A DNA stretch of 39,224 bases from an uncultured Erysipelotrichaceae bacterium (GCA_948444795.1 CAOJUX010000010.1:1-39224); one strand, 5' to 3'; positions 1 to 7,901 are shown, counted from the first letter of the stretch. The notes: generated by a model from the sequence alone, not told the origin. Translations and numbers: made by a program.

Positions 1-2
1 TT

Positions 3-46
3 CAGCCTTATAGGCTGTGTGAAAACCACGTCTTTTAGGCGTGGTT
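3..46 (-). terminator. Two hairpins downstream of the PBP gene
   Basis: The arms AACCACG (24-30) and CGTGGTT (40-46) pair perfectly over 7 bp, just past the stop codon of the minus-strand PBP gene. In that direction a short T run follows (TTTTC). A second 6-bp hairpin, CAGCCT/AGGCTG, lies at 3-17. The first is a plausible intrinsic terminator with a weak T tract. What lies to the left is outside the window. Confidence 0.55.
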
Positions 47-48
47 AT

Positions 49-2598
49 TTATTGTAGTGGAGTATGAATTACAGGCAAATTATTATTGTTATCATTATTA
101 TCAGAATTATCTGTTATATTACCTGAATTAGAGTTTCCATCTGTGATATTTACTGTAATTGTAAGACCACTGCTCATATTTCCTTTATATATACTATAAG
201 CAGATTTTATTATAAATTTATAACTTCCACTTCCAGAAATAACATAATTATAACTTGAAAGGTTTGTATATCCTAAACTTATTTCTGTTCCATCACTATT
301 TTCTAGATATATTTGATAGCCAATATCTCCCATATTAGAAGCGTTATATCCAAGTCTTTCATTTAAATATTTGTCAGCAAATTGTCCATATCCTGTATTA
401 AAGTAATTTTTTAATTCATCATTATTAGCAGCTGCTGGAGTTTCTATTGGATCCCATGTTAGAACAATAGAGGAACCATTTACTTGAGCTTGCCCATTTG
501 TTGGATTTTCTAAATTTTCAAAACGATTAGATATTTCAGTTGGCTCAGTACCTTGTTTAAAAAGTTCGGTTCTTTTTAAGTTATCAGGAGTACCAGCGCT
601 TGGAAGTAGTGGAGGAATAGTTCCATATTCTATAGTAACTGAGACTACTCCACTAGGACGAGTAAATTTAGAATTTGGTTTTAAAATTCTGTTAGCAACA
701 GCTGCCATTATTTTTCTTCTTGCTACGCTACCAGTTGAACTAGTAATATAGTGATTATTTGATAAAATATCATATCCATACCATAATGAGATAGAATAAT
801 CGGGAGTATATACATTATTCCAATGATCAGGAGTAGTATAATTTGGAACACCTCTTGCTTTAGCACCGTCTTCATCTATGGTTGTTGTTCCACCTTTTGC
901 CGCCACTTCAGTTCCGTTAACCTTTATGGAACCACCAACTCCAGTAGAACCACCAGTTACTAACATATCTGTAATCATATAAGCTGTTTCTTCACTCATA
1001 ACACGAGTTTTAGTATATTTGTAATTATATTCTTTTTCATTTTCTAAATAAACTATTTTAGTAAATGAATAAGGTTCGATAAAGTATCCGCCACGACCGA
1101 AAGCAGCATAGGCAGCACTCATTTGTAATGGAGTAACTCCATCAAATCCTCCAATAGAAGCAGACTCATATAATTCTTCTCCATAATCAATTCCTAAATT
1201 ATGAGCAAATTCGGCTATTTTTTCTTTATCTACTTGTTGAAAAGCTTGGAGTGCAGGAATATTTCTACTATCTACTAAAGCATCTCGCATATTTATCATG
1301 CCCTTATATTTATTATCATAGTTTTTGACAGATCCGCCATTTGTATAAGTATAAGGGACATCGAAAAATAAACTGCCAGTATAACCATTATTATATTCTA
1401 TAAATGGTCCATAATCAAATATTGGTTTTGCTGTAGAACCTGGTTGCCTTTTGGCATGTATAGCACGATTAGTTCCTGTTTTTATGTAATTTCGGCCACC
1501 TCCTAAGGCAACAATAGAACCGTCAACTGTAGAAGTAATAGCCATACCATTTTGAACTGTGTCATCTACAAAAGTGTATAATTCACCATTTTCTAGTTTG
1601 GTTATTACATCTTGGATATTTGAGTCTAATGTTGTATAAATTGCCATTGGCGTTACCCTAGGGTCACTACCAGTTTTTTCTTCAACATCTTGAAGTACAT
1701 ATTCTATGAATGGTTGAACACCTTGATCTATAGTACTATTTGTTGTTTTTGTTTCTTTAATTAAAGATTCAATTGGAATATCTCCTGCATATTTAGCTTC
1801 TTCTTCAGTAATATATCCATGTTTAACCATTAATCCTAAAACAGTTTTTTGGCGATTTTTAGCATTTTCTGGATATTTTATAGGATTAAAATAAGAAGGG
1901 TTATTAAACATTCCGACAAGTAAAGAAGCTTCTGGTAAAGATAAATCTTTTACTGATTTTCCAAAGTAAGTTTGACTTGCTTGTTCAACGCCATTAATAC
2001 TATCATAATTAGCTCCACCATATCCAAGCCATAATGAATTTACATAAAATTCAATAATTTCTTCTTTAGTATAATTTTTTTCGATTTTGAATACAGACAT
2101 ATATATATCTGTAAATTTACGTGTAATGCTAACTTTATTGCTAGTATATGTATTTTTTACAACTTGCATTGTTAAAGTAGAAGCTCCACCGGCATCTCTA
2201 CCTCTTAATTGATTAAGACTAGCTTTTAAAAATCTGGCAGCATCAAATCCATTATGTTGAAAAAATCTTGAATCTTCTGTAGCAATTAAGGCATCTACAA
2301 ATACTTGTGGTAAGTCATCATAAGTAGCTAAAACTCTATTTTCACTCCCAACTCTTGCTATTTCATTACCATCTTTATCATAAATTACTGAGGCTTCTTT
2401 ACTGTAAAGTTTTGTAGTATTAAAGTCTGGAGCAGTAAATATAATGAAAAGGCCAAATACTAAAGTTAAACTTGCTATAATAATACCTAAGGCAACTATA
2501 AATATTAAAAATTTATTTTTATGCTTGGTTTTCTTCTCTTTAGATTTTTTCTCAATTTTTTTCTTTGCGCTATTTACTTTATCTTTAAATTTTGTCAT
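49..2598 (-). CDS. ponA: Class A penicillin-binding protein (PBP1a type), transglycosylase/transpeptidase
   Basis: Bifunctional peptidoglycan synthase that polymerises lipid II and cross-links stem peptides outside the membrane. A Lys-rich cytoplasmic start is followed by one membrane segment (about residues 30-55). The GT51 domain has the catalytic Glu in EDSRFF (E108) and the GGAST...QVVKN block near 137-149. The transpeptidase domain has SXXK as STAK (nucleophile S388) and SRN at 444-446. The third motif reads KGGT at 568-571 instead of the usual KTGT. After about residue 690 comes a fibronectin/Ig-like beta domain and an Asn/Asp-rich tail. ATG 2596-2598 follows AAGGAGTGATC. It lies 11 nt after recU, the same recU-PBP pairing as in Bacillus. 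Length 849 aa is normal. Family is certain; naming as ponA is by homology and context. Confidence 0.93.
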   Translation of the reverse strand: MTKFKDKVNSAKKKIEKKSKEKKTKHKNKFLIFIVALGIIIASLTLVFGLFIIFTAPDFNTTKLYSKEASVIYDKDGNEIARVGSENRVLATYDDLPQVFVDALIATEDSRFFQHNGFDAARFLKASLNQLRGRDAGGASTLTMQVVKNTYTSNKVSITRKFTDIYMSVFKIEKNYTKEEIIEFYVNSLWLGYGGANYDSINGVEQASQTYFGKSVKDLSLPEASLLVGMFNNPSYFNPIKYPENAKNRQKTVLGLMVKHGYITEEEAKYAGDIPIESLIKETKTTNSTIDQGVQPFIEYVLQDVEEKTGSDPRVTPMAIYTTLDSNIQDVITKLENGELYTFVDDTVQNGMAITSTVDGSIVALGGGRNYIKTGTNRAIHAKRQPGSTAKPIFDYGPFIEYNNGYTGSLFFDVPYTYTNGGSVKNYDNKYKGMINMRDALVDSRNIPALQAFQQVDKEKIAEFAHNLGIDYGEELYESASIGGFDGVTPLQMSAAYAAFGRGGYFIEPYSFTKIVYLENEKEYNYKYTKTRVMSEETAYMITDMLVTGGSTGVGGSIKVNGTEVAAKGGTTTIDEDGAKARGVPNYTTPDHWNNVYTPDYSISLWYGYDILSNNHYITSSTGSVARRKIMAAVANRILKPNSKFTRPSGVVSVTIEYGTIPPLLPSAGTPDNLKRTELFKQGTEPTEISNRFENLENPTNGQAQVNGSSIVLTWDPIETPAAANNDELKNYFNTGYGQFADKYLNERLGYNASNMGDIGYQIYLENSDGTEISLGYTNLSSYNYVISGSGSYKFIIKSAYSIYKGNMSSGLTITVNITDGNSNSGNITDNSDNNDNNNNLPVIHTPLQ

Positions 2599-2609
2599 AT
2601 GATCACTCC

Positions 2610-3161
2610 TTAAAAATATATTTTATCTATGATTTTTAAATAATCAAGTGGTGGATTATAACTATAGTTGATTAAATATCCATTATTTTTAATAAATTCA
2701 TATTTTATACTTTTTCTTTGATTGGAATCTATATAATTTATAAAATCTTCACCTTTTAATATATAAATTAAATTGTTTATTTTAATTACTAAAAATACAA
2801 TTCCTTGGTGTTCTAAAACTTTTCTTATATGATTAATTTGATGAAGATGAATATTATTTAAAGGAAATGAAGTTTTATTTTTAGTGACTTTTGCTTCATA
2901 TTCAATATATTTTCCTCGATATAATCCATTATAATCTAGGGTGGATTGTTCTTTGAAGTAGGCTTTATTAATAATTTTTCCATGTGTATTATAAGATACG
3001 TCAGCTACTCCTATTGGAGTAGGTTTTTTATATATTAAAGCTTGGTTATTTAAAATATAATATTCGTTACTTAAATTTAAATCGTCTTCTAAATCCATTC
3101 CACGATTAGCATAGATGGTAGAATTTTTATATGTTTTTTTTATATTACTTGGATAATTCAT
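2610..3161 (-). CDS. recU: Holliday junction resolvase RecU
   Basis: RecU cuts four-way recombination intermediates in Bacillota. The 183-residue protein has the family hallmarks in order: the N-terminal NRGMDLE block (about 19-25), the DYNGLYRGKYIEYEAK active-site strand (about 76-91) with conserved Asp, Glu and Lys of a PD-(D/E)XK fold, and the SFPLNNIHLHQ segment (about 98-108). ATG follows AAGGTGG at a good distance. It is the first gene of a two-gene minus-strand unit with the PBP; this linkage is typical of Bacillota and couples chromosome segregation and wall growth genes. The length matches the family (about 170-205 aa). No odd features. Confidence 0.93.
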   Translation of the reverse strand: MNYPSNIKKTYKNSTIYANRGMDLEDDLNLSNEYYILNNQALIYKKPTPIGVADVSYNTHGKIINKAYFKEQSTLDYNGLYRGKYIEYEAKVTKNKTSFPLNNIHLHQINHIRKVLEHQGIVFLVIKINNLIYILKGEDFINYIDSNQRKSIKYEFIKNNGYLINYSYNPPLDYLKIIDKIYF

Positions 3162-3237
3162 ATTACCACCTTTTTAAATTATACTATAAAATATATAATT
3201 TTACTATAATAAAGAAAAAGAATTTTACAAACTTTTT

Positions 3238-3265
3238 TTGATATTTTTTGTCGAATCTATATAAT
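3238..3265 (+). promoter_or_regulatory. Promoter, sigma-A type
   Basis: TTGATA (3238-3243), a 16-bp spacer and TATAAT (3260-3265). It reads rightward, away from recU, toward the small ORF at 3307. Confidence 0.55.
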
Positions 3266-3306
3266 TTTATTTTGGTTTATTTTAAAATTTTTAACAGGTG
3301 ATTAAC

Positions 3307-3402
3307 ATGTTTAATATTGAAGTGTTTTATGATGAAATGATTGACAAGATAAAAAATGCTAATATTTTATTAGATATAAATCGTTTAAATAAGAATAAAT
3401 AA
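3307..3402 (+). CDS. Possible small ORF, 31 residues
   Basis: ATG at 3307 follows AGGTGAT with a 5-nt gap and lies 41 nt after a good TTGATA/TATAAT promoter, so both transcription and translation signals are present. The product starts MFNIEVFYDEMIDKIKNAN and is charged, with no signal peptide or membrane segment. I recognise no family. It sits between the divergent recU unit and the HExxH gene, which has its own promoter. It may instead be leader sequence without a functional peptide. Low confidence. Confidence 0.35.
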   Translation: MFNIEVFYDEMIDKIKNANILLDINRLNKNK

Positions 3403-3449
3403 TACATATAATATAAGGGGAAATAAATTCACATAAAAATTATGCTGGC

Positions 3450-3477
3450 TTAACAATTTTTTATATTATGTTATTAT
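3450..3477 (+). promoter_or_regulatory. Promoter for the HExxH protein
   Basis: TTAACA (3450-3455), 16-bp spacer, TATTAT (3472-3477). The in-frame ATG at 3468 lies inside this promoter, which supports the start at 3504. Confidence 0.5.
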
Positions 3478-3503
3478 ATTTTGCATCAAAAAGGGGTGTT
3501 TTT

Positions 3504-4370
3504 ATGGAGAATGAAATTTTAAAAATTGTATATGATTGTTCTAAAAAAAGAAAATTAATAGGTGAGAAAGAAATTAGGACAATTGTTGCTCTGGTATTAG
3601 AAGAAAAAGAGATTTCTGACTATGTTCAAAAAATAAAAATGTCAAAAAAATCACCAAAAAATGGTGATAAAATACTTGGGGGTTCGTGGGTAAACTCAAA
3701 AAAAAGATTAAAAATATATATTAAAAATTTATATTATTATACAAAATATGAAAAAAGATTTAAATTATTAAGAAATCCATTAGAACAATTAATAGCCAAA
3801 AATCTATTTATAGTTCAAATTATTTTTCATGAATTAGAACATGCGCATCAACAAAAGCAATATGATGAAGGTATTAATTCTATAGAAGAAAAATTAATTG
3901 AAGCTAATATATTGCTGACTCAATTTCCAGCACGCTTTGAAAAGGTTTGGAATGGGTTGATTTCATCAGAACTTTTTGAATTATATGAAGCTAATGATAA
4001 AATATTATATTATCATTATTATAATTCTAATCCCGTAGAAAGATTAGCTGATACTAATTCGTTTAGTACTATTGTATCTATTGTAGAACAAGAAAAGGAA
4101 AAAATGCCTTATTTATTTGAATATTATAATTATTTACTAAATATAAGACAAATAAAAAATTATAAAGAATCATGGCAAATGAGGCATTCTTGTCCAACAG
4201 AAAACTACCTTCATGGTATTATGCGTCCAGAACTGTGGGATGAAATTGAAAAATCATATAAAGAAAATGAATACGATTTAACTCGAAGATTAAAGCTAGG
4301 TCTTAATATTAATAAAGATGAATATTTCTTGATTGAATCTTTAACAGAACATTCAAAATTTAATATTTAA
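3504..4370 (+). CDS. Putative zinc metallopeptidase-like protein (HExxH), unknown family
   Basis: A 288-residue soluble protein with no signal peptide. It carries HELEH at residues 109-113, the HExxH zinc motif of gluzincin-type peptidases, inside a hydrophobic helix (FIVQIIFHELEHAHQQ). A second acidic residue in NPVERLAD (E179) is a plausible third zinc ligand, about 66 residues later. I cannot assign it to a named family. It could be an ImmA/IrrE-like or phage-derived peptidase, but the long spacing differs. Start: ATG 3504 follows AAGGGGTG, while the upstream in-frame ATG at 3468 has no ribosome site and overlaps the promoter. It stands alone with its own promoter, and gpsB also has its own. 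Substrate unknown. Confidence 0.6.
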   Translation: MENEILKIVYDCSKKRKLIGEKEIRTIVALVLEEKEISDYVQKIKMSKKSPKNGDKILGGSWVNSKKRLKIYIKNLYYYTKYEKRFKLLRNPLEQLIAKNLFIVQIIFHELEHAHQQKQYDEGINSIEEKLIEANILLTQFPARFEKVWNGLISSELFELYEANDKILYYHYYNSNPVERLADTNSFSTIVSIVEQEKEKMPYLFEYYNYLLNIRQIKNYKESWQMRHSCPTENYLHGIMRPELWDEIEKSYKENEYDLTRRLKLGLNINKDEYFLIESLTEHSKFNI

Positions 4371-4454
4371 TTTAAGTGAAAAATAGTTTATAAAATTGAT
4401 AAAAGAATTTATAGATGATATTAAAAAAAAGATTTAACATATAATTGAAGAAAC

Positions 4455-4484
4455 TTGACAAGGTTTACATATTTTTATTATAAT
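4455..4484 (+). promoter_or_regulatory. gpsB-rnpB promoter
   Basis: Consensus TTGACA (4455-4460), 18-bp spacer, consensus TATAAT (4479-4484). The strength suits the RNase P RNA immediately downstream of gpsB. Confidence 0.75.
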
Positions 4485-4507
4485 TAGGTTGTAAGAAGGT
4501 GGTTAAT

Positions 4508-4837
4508 TTGTATAATGGAAAAATTAATTTATCAGAACAAGATATTTTAAATAAAGATTTTAAAATTGATACAAGGGGATATAGGCCTCAAGAGGTAGAT
4601 AAATTTTTAGATATGATTATAGCTGATTATACAGAGTTTAATGCCACTATTAAAAGACAGAGAGAAGAAATTCAAGCTTTGACTGAAGATAATATTAAAT
4701 TAAAGCAAGAATATCATAAACTTCTTAGTAGATTAGAAGCTGCTGGAAATAGTGATATAGGCTCATCTGTTAATAATGTTGATTTATTAAAAAGAATAAG
4801 TCAACTTGAAAAAATTGTTTTTGGAAGAAATGAATAA
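4508..4837 (+). CDS. gpsB: Cell-division adaptor GpsB (DivIVA family)
   Basis: GpsB shuttles PBPs between septum and side wall at the inner membrane face. The 109-residue product has the N-terminal DivIVA/GpsB membrane-binding domain: L-x-x-DI (LSEQDILNKDF), then RGY-x-x-x-EVDKFLD (about 23-35). A coiled coil follows (about 36-80), and a short C-terminal helix (about 94-109) ends in LEKIVFGR, typical of GpsB. Start: TTG at 4508 is preceded by AAGGTGG with 5 nt between. The in-frame GTG at 4499 overlaps that ribosome site and is rejected. rnpB begins directly at the stop codon, as in the Bacillus gpsB-rnpB order. Function confident by motif and synteny. Confidence 0.88.
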   Translation: MYNGKINLSEQDILNKDFKIDTRGYRPQEVDKFLDMIIADYTEFNATIKRQREEIQALTEDNIKLKQEYHKLLSRLEAAGNSDIGSSVNNVDLLKRISQLEKIVFGRNE

Positions 4838-5174
4838 AACTTAGGCAAGTGCTGCATTATTTTAATGTAGAGGAAAGTCCATGCTCACACAGTCTGTGAT
4901 TGATTGTAGTGTTCGTGCTTAGGGAAAAAATAACCTAAGGTAGCTTTTGCTAACGGCGAAGAAATTACCTTAAATGGTAAGATTATTCATAAAGTGCCAA
5001 AGAGACGAGTTCCTTTGGAAACGAAGGAAGTGGAACGTGGTAAACCCCGCGAGTGAGAAACCCAAAATTTGGTAGGGGAGTTCTTGTTGATAATAAGAAT
5101 GATACAAGAAAGATATAAAATCTAGATAAATACTTGCCACCCTTATAGGGGACAGAACATGGCTTATTAGTTTT
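4838..5174 (+). ncRNA. rnpB: RNase P RNA, Bacillus (B) type
   Basis: Catalytic RNA that trims the 5' leaders of pre-tRNAs. Conserved blocks are visible: GAGGAAAGTCCATGCTC near 4870-4886, TAGTGTTCGTGC at 4906-4918, AAAGTGCCA near 4991, GGTAAACCCC near 5040, GAGAAACCCAAA near 5055, GGTAGGGG near 5072, and the 3' ACAGAACATGGCTTA at 5152-5166. The ends pair (AAAACT near 4836 with AGTTTT at 5169-5174) to form P1. P1 may therefore reach into the gpsB stop codon, so the exact 5' end is uncertain by a few bases. A T-rich stretch follows. Length about 335 nt is slightly short for the class but fits AT-rich genomes. Confidence 0.93.
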
Positions 5175-5211
5175 ATTTTTAATTTTTTTCTTAAAAAAGG
5201 AGTGAAAAATC

Positions 5212-5679
5212 TTGAACGAAATTGGTGAGCTCTTTAGAGTGACCAGGGAGGGTGCAGGAGTTTCTATAATTGAAGCTTCTAAAGATTTGGATATAAAAGA
5301 GGTTATTTTAGAAAATATTGAAGAAGGAAATATTGGATGTTTTAAAGATATTTTTATTCTGAAAGATAATATTTATAATTATGCTAAATATTTAGGAATT
5401 GATCCTGATAAAATAGTTGACAGTTTTAATGAGTATATGTTTGAATATACTTCTAAAATTCCAGTAAAAGAGATAGAAAAGCAAATAAATGAACAAAATG
5501 TGAAGCAAAAAGAAGAAATAGTATCTCCATATACTAAAGAAGAAAAGAAAACTAATAAAGGAATATATGTACTTATATATTCTTGTATAATTTTTTTGGT
5601 TATTTTTGCAGTTTTTTGGAGTGTTAAACAAATAACTAGAGGGAAAGTAGTTGCAACAACTATAAGTTATGTTAGATAG
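5212..5679 (+). CDS. RodZ/YmfM-like membrane protein with N-terminal helix-turn-helix
   Basis: A 155-residue protein. Residues about 1-75 form the HTH of the RodZ/YmfM family: IGELFRVTREGAGVSIIEAS, then ...I..IEEGN...F.D.....NIYNYAKYLGID, which matches the pattern of this family closely. A charged Lys/Glu linker follows (about 85-118), then one membrane helix (about 120-143, IYVLIYSCIIFLVIFAVFWS) and a very short outside tail. In RodZ the HTH contacts MreB; whether this one does cannot be seen. The start is TTG at 5212 after AAGGAG. pgsA follows within 9 nt, the same ymfM-pgsA order as Bacillus. The extracellular domain is almost absent, so this is a reduced form. Confidence 0.8.
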   Translation: MNEIGELFRVTREGAGVSIIEASKDLDIKEVILENIEEGNIGCFKDIFILKDNIYNYAKYLGIDPDKIVDSFNEYMFEYTSKIPVKEIEKQINEQNVKQKEEIVSPYTKEEKKTNKGIYVLIYSCIIFLVIFAVFWSVKQITRGKVVATTISYVR

Positions 5680-5688
5680 GAGTTATTT

Positions 5689-6291
5689 ATGAATTTACCT
5701 AATAAAATTACTATTTCAAGAATTGTTTTATCAATTATAATATTAGTATTTTTGGTTATGCCTTGGAGTGAAGTTGGTATTAAATTTAAGGAAATTTTAC
5801 TTGTTGGGAAAATAGTTGTTAATATTAAATATATTATTGCAGGAGTTTTGTTTATTATAGCGGCTTTTACGGATTTTATCGATGGATATTTAGCAAGAAG
5901 TAAAAATATGGTAACAGATTTTGGTAAAGCAATAGATGCGATAGCAGATAAAATATTAGTTAATGGAGTTTTAATTATTTTAGCTAACCAAGGTTTTATT
6001 AGTGTTCTTGTTCCTGTAATAATTATTATGAGAGATATTTTTGTTGATTCTTTAAAAATGGTAAGTGCATCAAAAGGTAAAGTTATAGGGGCTAGTATTT
6101 TAGGAAAAATAAAAACAATTTGTATGTTGATAGGTATTTCTTTAATGCTATTTTATAATTTACCTTTTGAGATTATTGGTATACCTTTAGCAGATATATT
6201 AATAATAGGTGCTTGTATTTTATCAGTTATATCTGGATGTCAATATTATTTTAGTATAAAACCGCTACTTTTAGAAAATGAAAAAGAGTAG
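5689..6291 (+). CDS. pgsA: CDP-diacylglycerol-glycerol-3-phosphate 3-phosphatidyltransferase
   Basis: Makes phosphatidylglycerol phosphate from CDP-diacylglycerol and glycerol-3-phosphate, the committed step to phosphatidylglycerol, in the membrane. The 200-residue protein opens with NLPNKITISRI, the typical PgsA start. It carries the CDP-alcohol phosphotransferase signature DG(x2)AR(x8)G(x3)D(x3)D at about 65-87 (DGYLAR...FGKAIDAIAD), with the metal-binding aspartates intact. About five hydrophobic helices surround it. SD AGGAG precedes the ATG. It closes the operon with the RodZ-like gene. In Bacillus the next genes are cinA and recA; here cinA is missing and an accessory stretch intervenes. 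Confidence 0.92.
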   Translation: MNLPNKITISRIVLSIIILVFLVMPWSEVGIKFKEILLVGKIVVNIKYIIAGVLFIIAAFTDFIDGYLARSKNMVTDFGKAIDAIADKILVNGVLIILANQGFISVLVPVIIIMRDIFVDSLKMVSASKGKVIGASILGKIKTICMLIGISLMLFYNLPFEIIGIPLADILIIGACILSVISGCQYYFSIKPLLLENEKE

Positions 6292-6302
6292 AGTATTTAC
6301 TT

Positions 6303-6375
6303 TTTGGAATAGATGCTTGTTAAACAAGATAATACATGATATCCTGGAATAGAAGGAAACTTCATAAGATAAAAT
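6303..6375 (+). other. Possibly structured RNA in the pgsA 3' region
   Basis: The 390-nt gap after pgsA has no convincing ORF but shows folding potential. Seen are CTTGT/ACAAG around 6318-6330 inside a longer bulged stem, and a GNRA-type hairpin GAAG-GAAA-CTTC near 6349-6363. The phrase TGGAATAGA occurs twice (near 6306 and 6344). It is probably part of the 3' UTR upstream of the terminator at 6451. It could also be a small RNA, but I see no clear promoter. Confidence 0.3.
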
Positions 6376-6396
6376 GTGTTAGAGAAATTTTAGATT

Positions 6397-6523
6397 AATA
6401 CTTTGCTTTTATATCAAAACGTTAAGCTCATATATAGGTCAAATGTATAGAAAAGCTAGCGCTTTTTTTATGTCCATAATTAGTAAAATAAGTAAGATAA
6501 TGATTAGATAAAAGCAAAGTATT
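6397..6523. repeat. 16-bp perfect inverted repeat around a 95-bp segment
   Basis: AATACTTTGCTTTTAT at 6397-6412 is the exact reverse complement of 6508-6523. The 95-bp interior holds a rho-independent terminator (6451-6469). The repeat lies 160 bp upstream of the phase-variable-looking surface gene. It could be an invertible segment, the termini of a small MITE, or a long-range RNA stem. The sequence alone does not decide. Confidence 0.6.
6451..6469 (+). terminator. Terminator of the rodZ-like/pgsA unit
   Basis: AAAAGC (6451-6456), 4-nt loop, GCTTTT (6461-6466), then a T run to 6469. Lies inside the inverted repeat. Confidence 0.7.
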
Positions 6524-6626
6524 TCAAAATTTTTAATAATATAAGAGACTATATTAAAGCTATAATAAGATAAATTAAGAAAATAATTTGTCATATTTTG
6601 AAAGGTGTAAACTCTATTATTACTAA

Positions 6627-6655
6627 TTGAATTATGAATAATAGTAGGTTATAAT
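6627..6655 (+). promoter_or_regulatory. Promoter of the interrupted surface gene
   Basis: TTGAAT (6627-6632), 17-bp spacer, TATAAT (6650-6655). Followed by an AGGAGG ribosome site at 6669-6674 and ATG at 6682. The signals are intact although the gene is frameshifted. Confidence 0.7.
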
Positions 6656-6681
6656 AGGTATAGAAAATAGGAGGAAGAAAA

Positions 6682-7675
6682 ATGAAAAAATATGAAAAGA
6701 ATAAAAAACTAAAATACACCCTCCTAAGCGTAATAGCCCTAGTCCTAGTACTGGGGGGGGGGTATTTTAGTATATAGAAGTTTTGCATTATTTGAAACAA
6801 GTAAAACATTTAATATACTAGAAGGAAGAGTGCCAAACTTTACCAAAGGAGATATAACTTTAGCAGTACTTGTAGATGGAGAGAAGAAAGAAGAGTTTCC
6901 TGCAAAAGATAGTGGATATCATTTTGTAGGATCAGAATGCACAAATGGTGCAAATGCTTCGTGGAATTCATTGATTTGGAGTGTTAATATTACAAATTTA
7001 AAAAATACAGGTACAACATGTACTTTAAAATTTGAAAAAGGAGAATTAGAGCTTAATTATGGAGATGGATCTTTAAATGAAGTAGAAAATGGTTATAATG
7101 ATAAAATCGCTTTTTATGATATGACAACTAACAATGATATTTCTTTTAATAGTGCAGCATCGAATTATAATGAAGGAAATTATAATAACAATTTTTATTT
7201 GAAAAGTGTTAATGATGGTATACATAGAACATTAGGAACTAAATTGGAAGGACGCTCTAAAATAATAAAAGGAAATAATGAAATTATAATAAATAGAATA
7301 AATAGCTCAACTTCATTAATTTTTATAGAGTTTAGAGGTGGTGGTTCAGGATTTAACTCTATAAGTTCTCTACAATTATATTTAAATAATAATTATGTAT
7401 CTTTAAAACAAGCAGTTGCTAATAAAATGATAAAACCATTAGTATTAATAACAGGAAATAGTTATAATGCAAATACTTCAAAAATAAATGTTTTATCTTT
7501 ATATGATACAGGAAAAGTAACTATTAATACTTTTGGTGATGTGCATATATATTTTATGTTAGAAAACAATGTTACTTTTAATAGAGTTAAATTTATAGCT
7601 GATAATGATTTTGATGAAAATTATGATGGTATAGATGTAAAAGAATATAAAAATACCATAATGTATCTTAAATAG
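6682..7675 (+). pseudogene. Surface-anchored protein gene, frameshifted at a G10 tract (candidate phase-variable, OFF)
   Basis: ATG 6682 has a perfect AGGAGG site and a good promoter. The frame encodes a Lys-rich start and a hydrophobic helix (about residues 11-32), then runs into ten G at 6753-6762. As read, it stops at TAG 6775-6777 after 31 codons. With one G fewer, the helix continues as GGGILVYRSFALFE and joins the downstream frame to TAA at 7675, giving 330 residues. The outer part has a beta-like domain with two Cys (in FVGSECTNG and TGTTCTLKF), then an Asn/Tyr-rich beta region. I recognise no named family. Codons just before the tract (CTC, CTA, GTC, CTG) are unlike the TTA-dominated neighbours, hinting at an imported or conserved signal cassette. 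A permanent mutation or an assembly error are alternatives. Confidence 0.75.
6753..6762 (+). repeat. Homopolymer G10 inside the surface-protein gene
   Basis: Ten consecutive G in a strongly AT-rich genome, exactly at the frame break. G9 would restore the 330-residue reading frame; G10 gives a 31-codon peptide. This is the classic form of a slipped-strand contingency tract. Confidence 0.85.
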
Positions 7676-7731
7676 TTCATTTATTTTTAATCTCCAAGAA
7701 AGATTATTAAATATAAACACGTTATAAATAG

Positions 7732-7766
7732 AACGAGTGGCATTTTGGAAATGTGACTCGTTATTT
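7732..7766 (+). terminator. Terminator after the surface gene
   Basis: AACGAGT (7732-7738) pairs with ACTCGTT (7756-7762), with a further inner stem CATTT/AAATG. A short T-rich tail follows. The remaining gap to recA (7767-7900) is AT-rich and featureless. Confidence 0.6.
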
Positions 7767-7901
7767 AATGTTATAAGAAAATTTAAAAATAATATTAAAT
7801 ATTAATTAATTTATTTTTTGAAAAATTTTATTAAAAAAGGAAATATCAAATTCATGGTGTATATATAACAATAGAGGGGCTGTAAAATTATAAACAGAAC
7901 A

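Noticed and set aside
4499-4507. GTG 4499 as the gpsB start
   Set aside because: It overlaps the AAGGTGG ribosome site that serves TTG 4508, and the shorter protein fits the family start better.
5392-5631. Minus-strand Phe/Tyr-rich frame over the RodZ-like gene
   Set aside because: Typical antisense product of an AT-rich gene; no ribosome site.
6591-6809. 72-codon minus-strand frame over the G10 tract
   Set aside because: It overlaps the promoter, SD and anchor of the plus-strand surface gene. Its Pro run is only the reverse of the G run.
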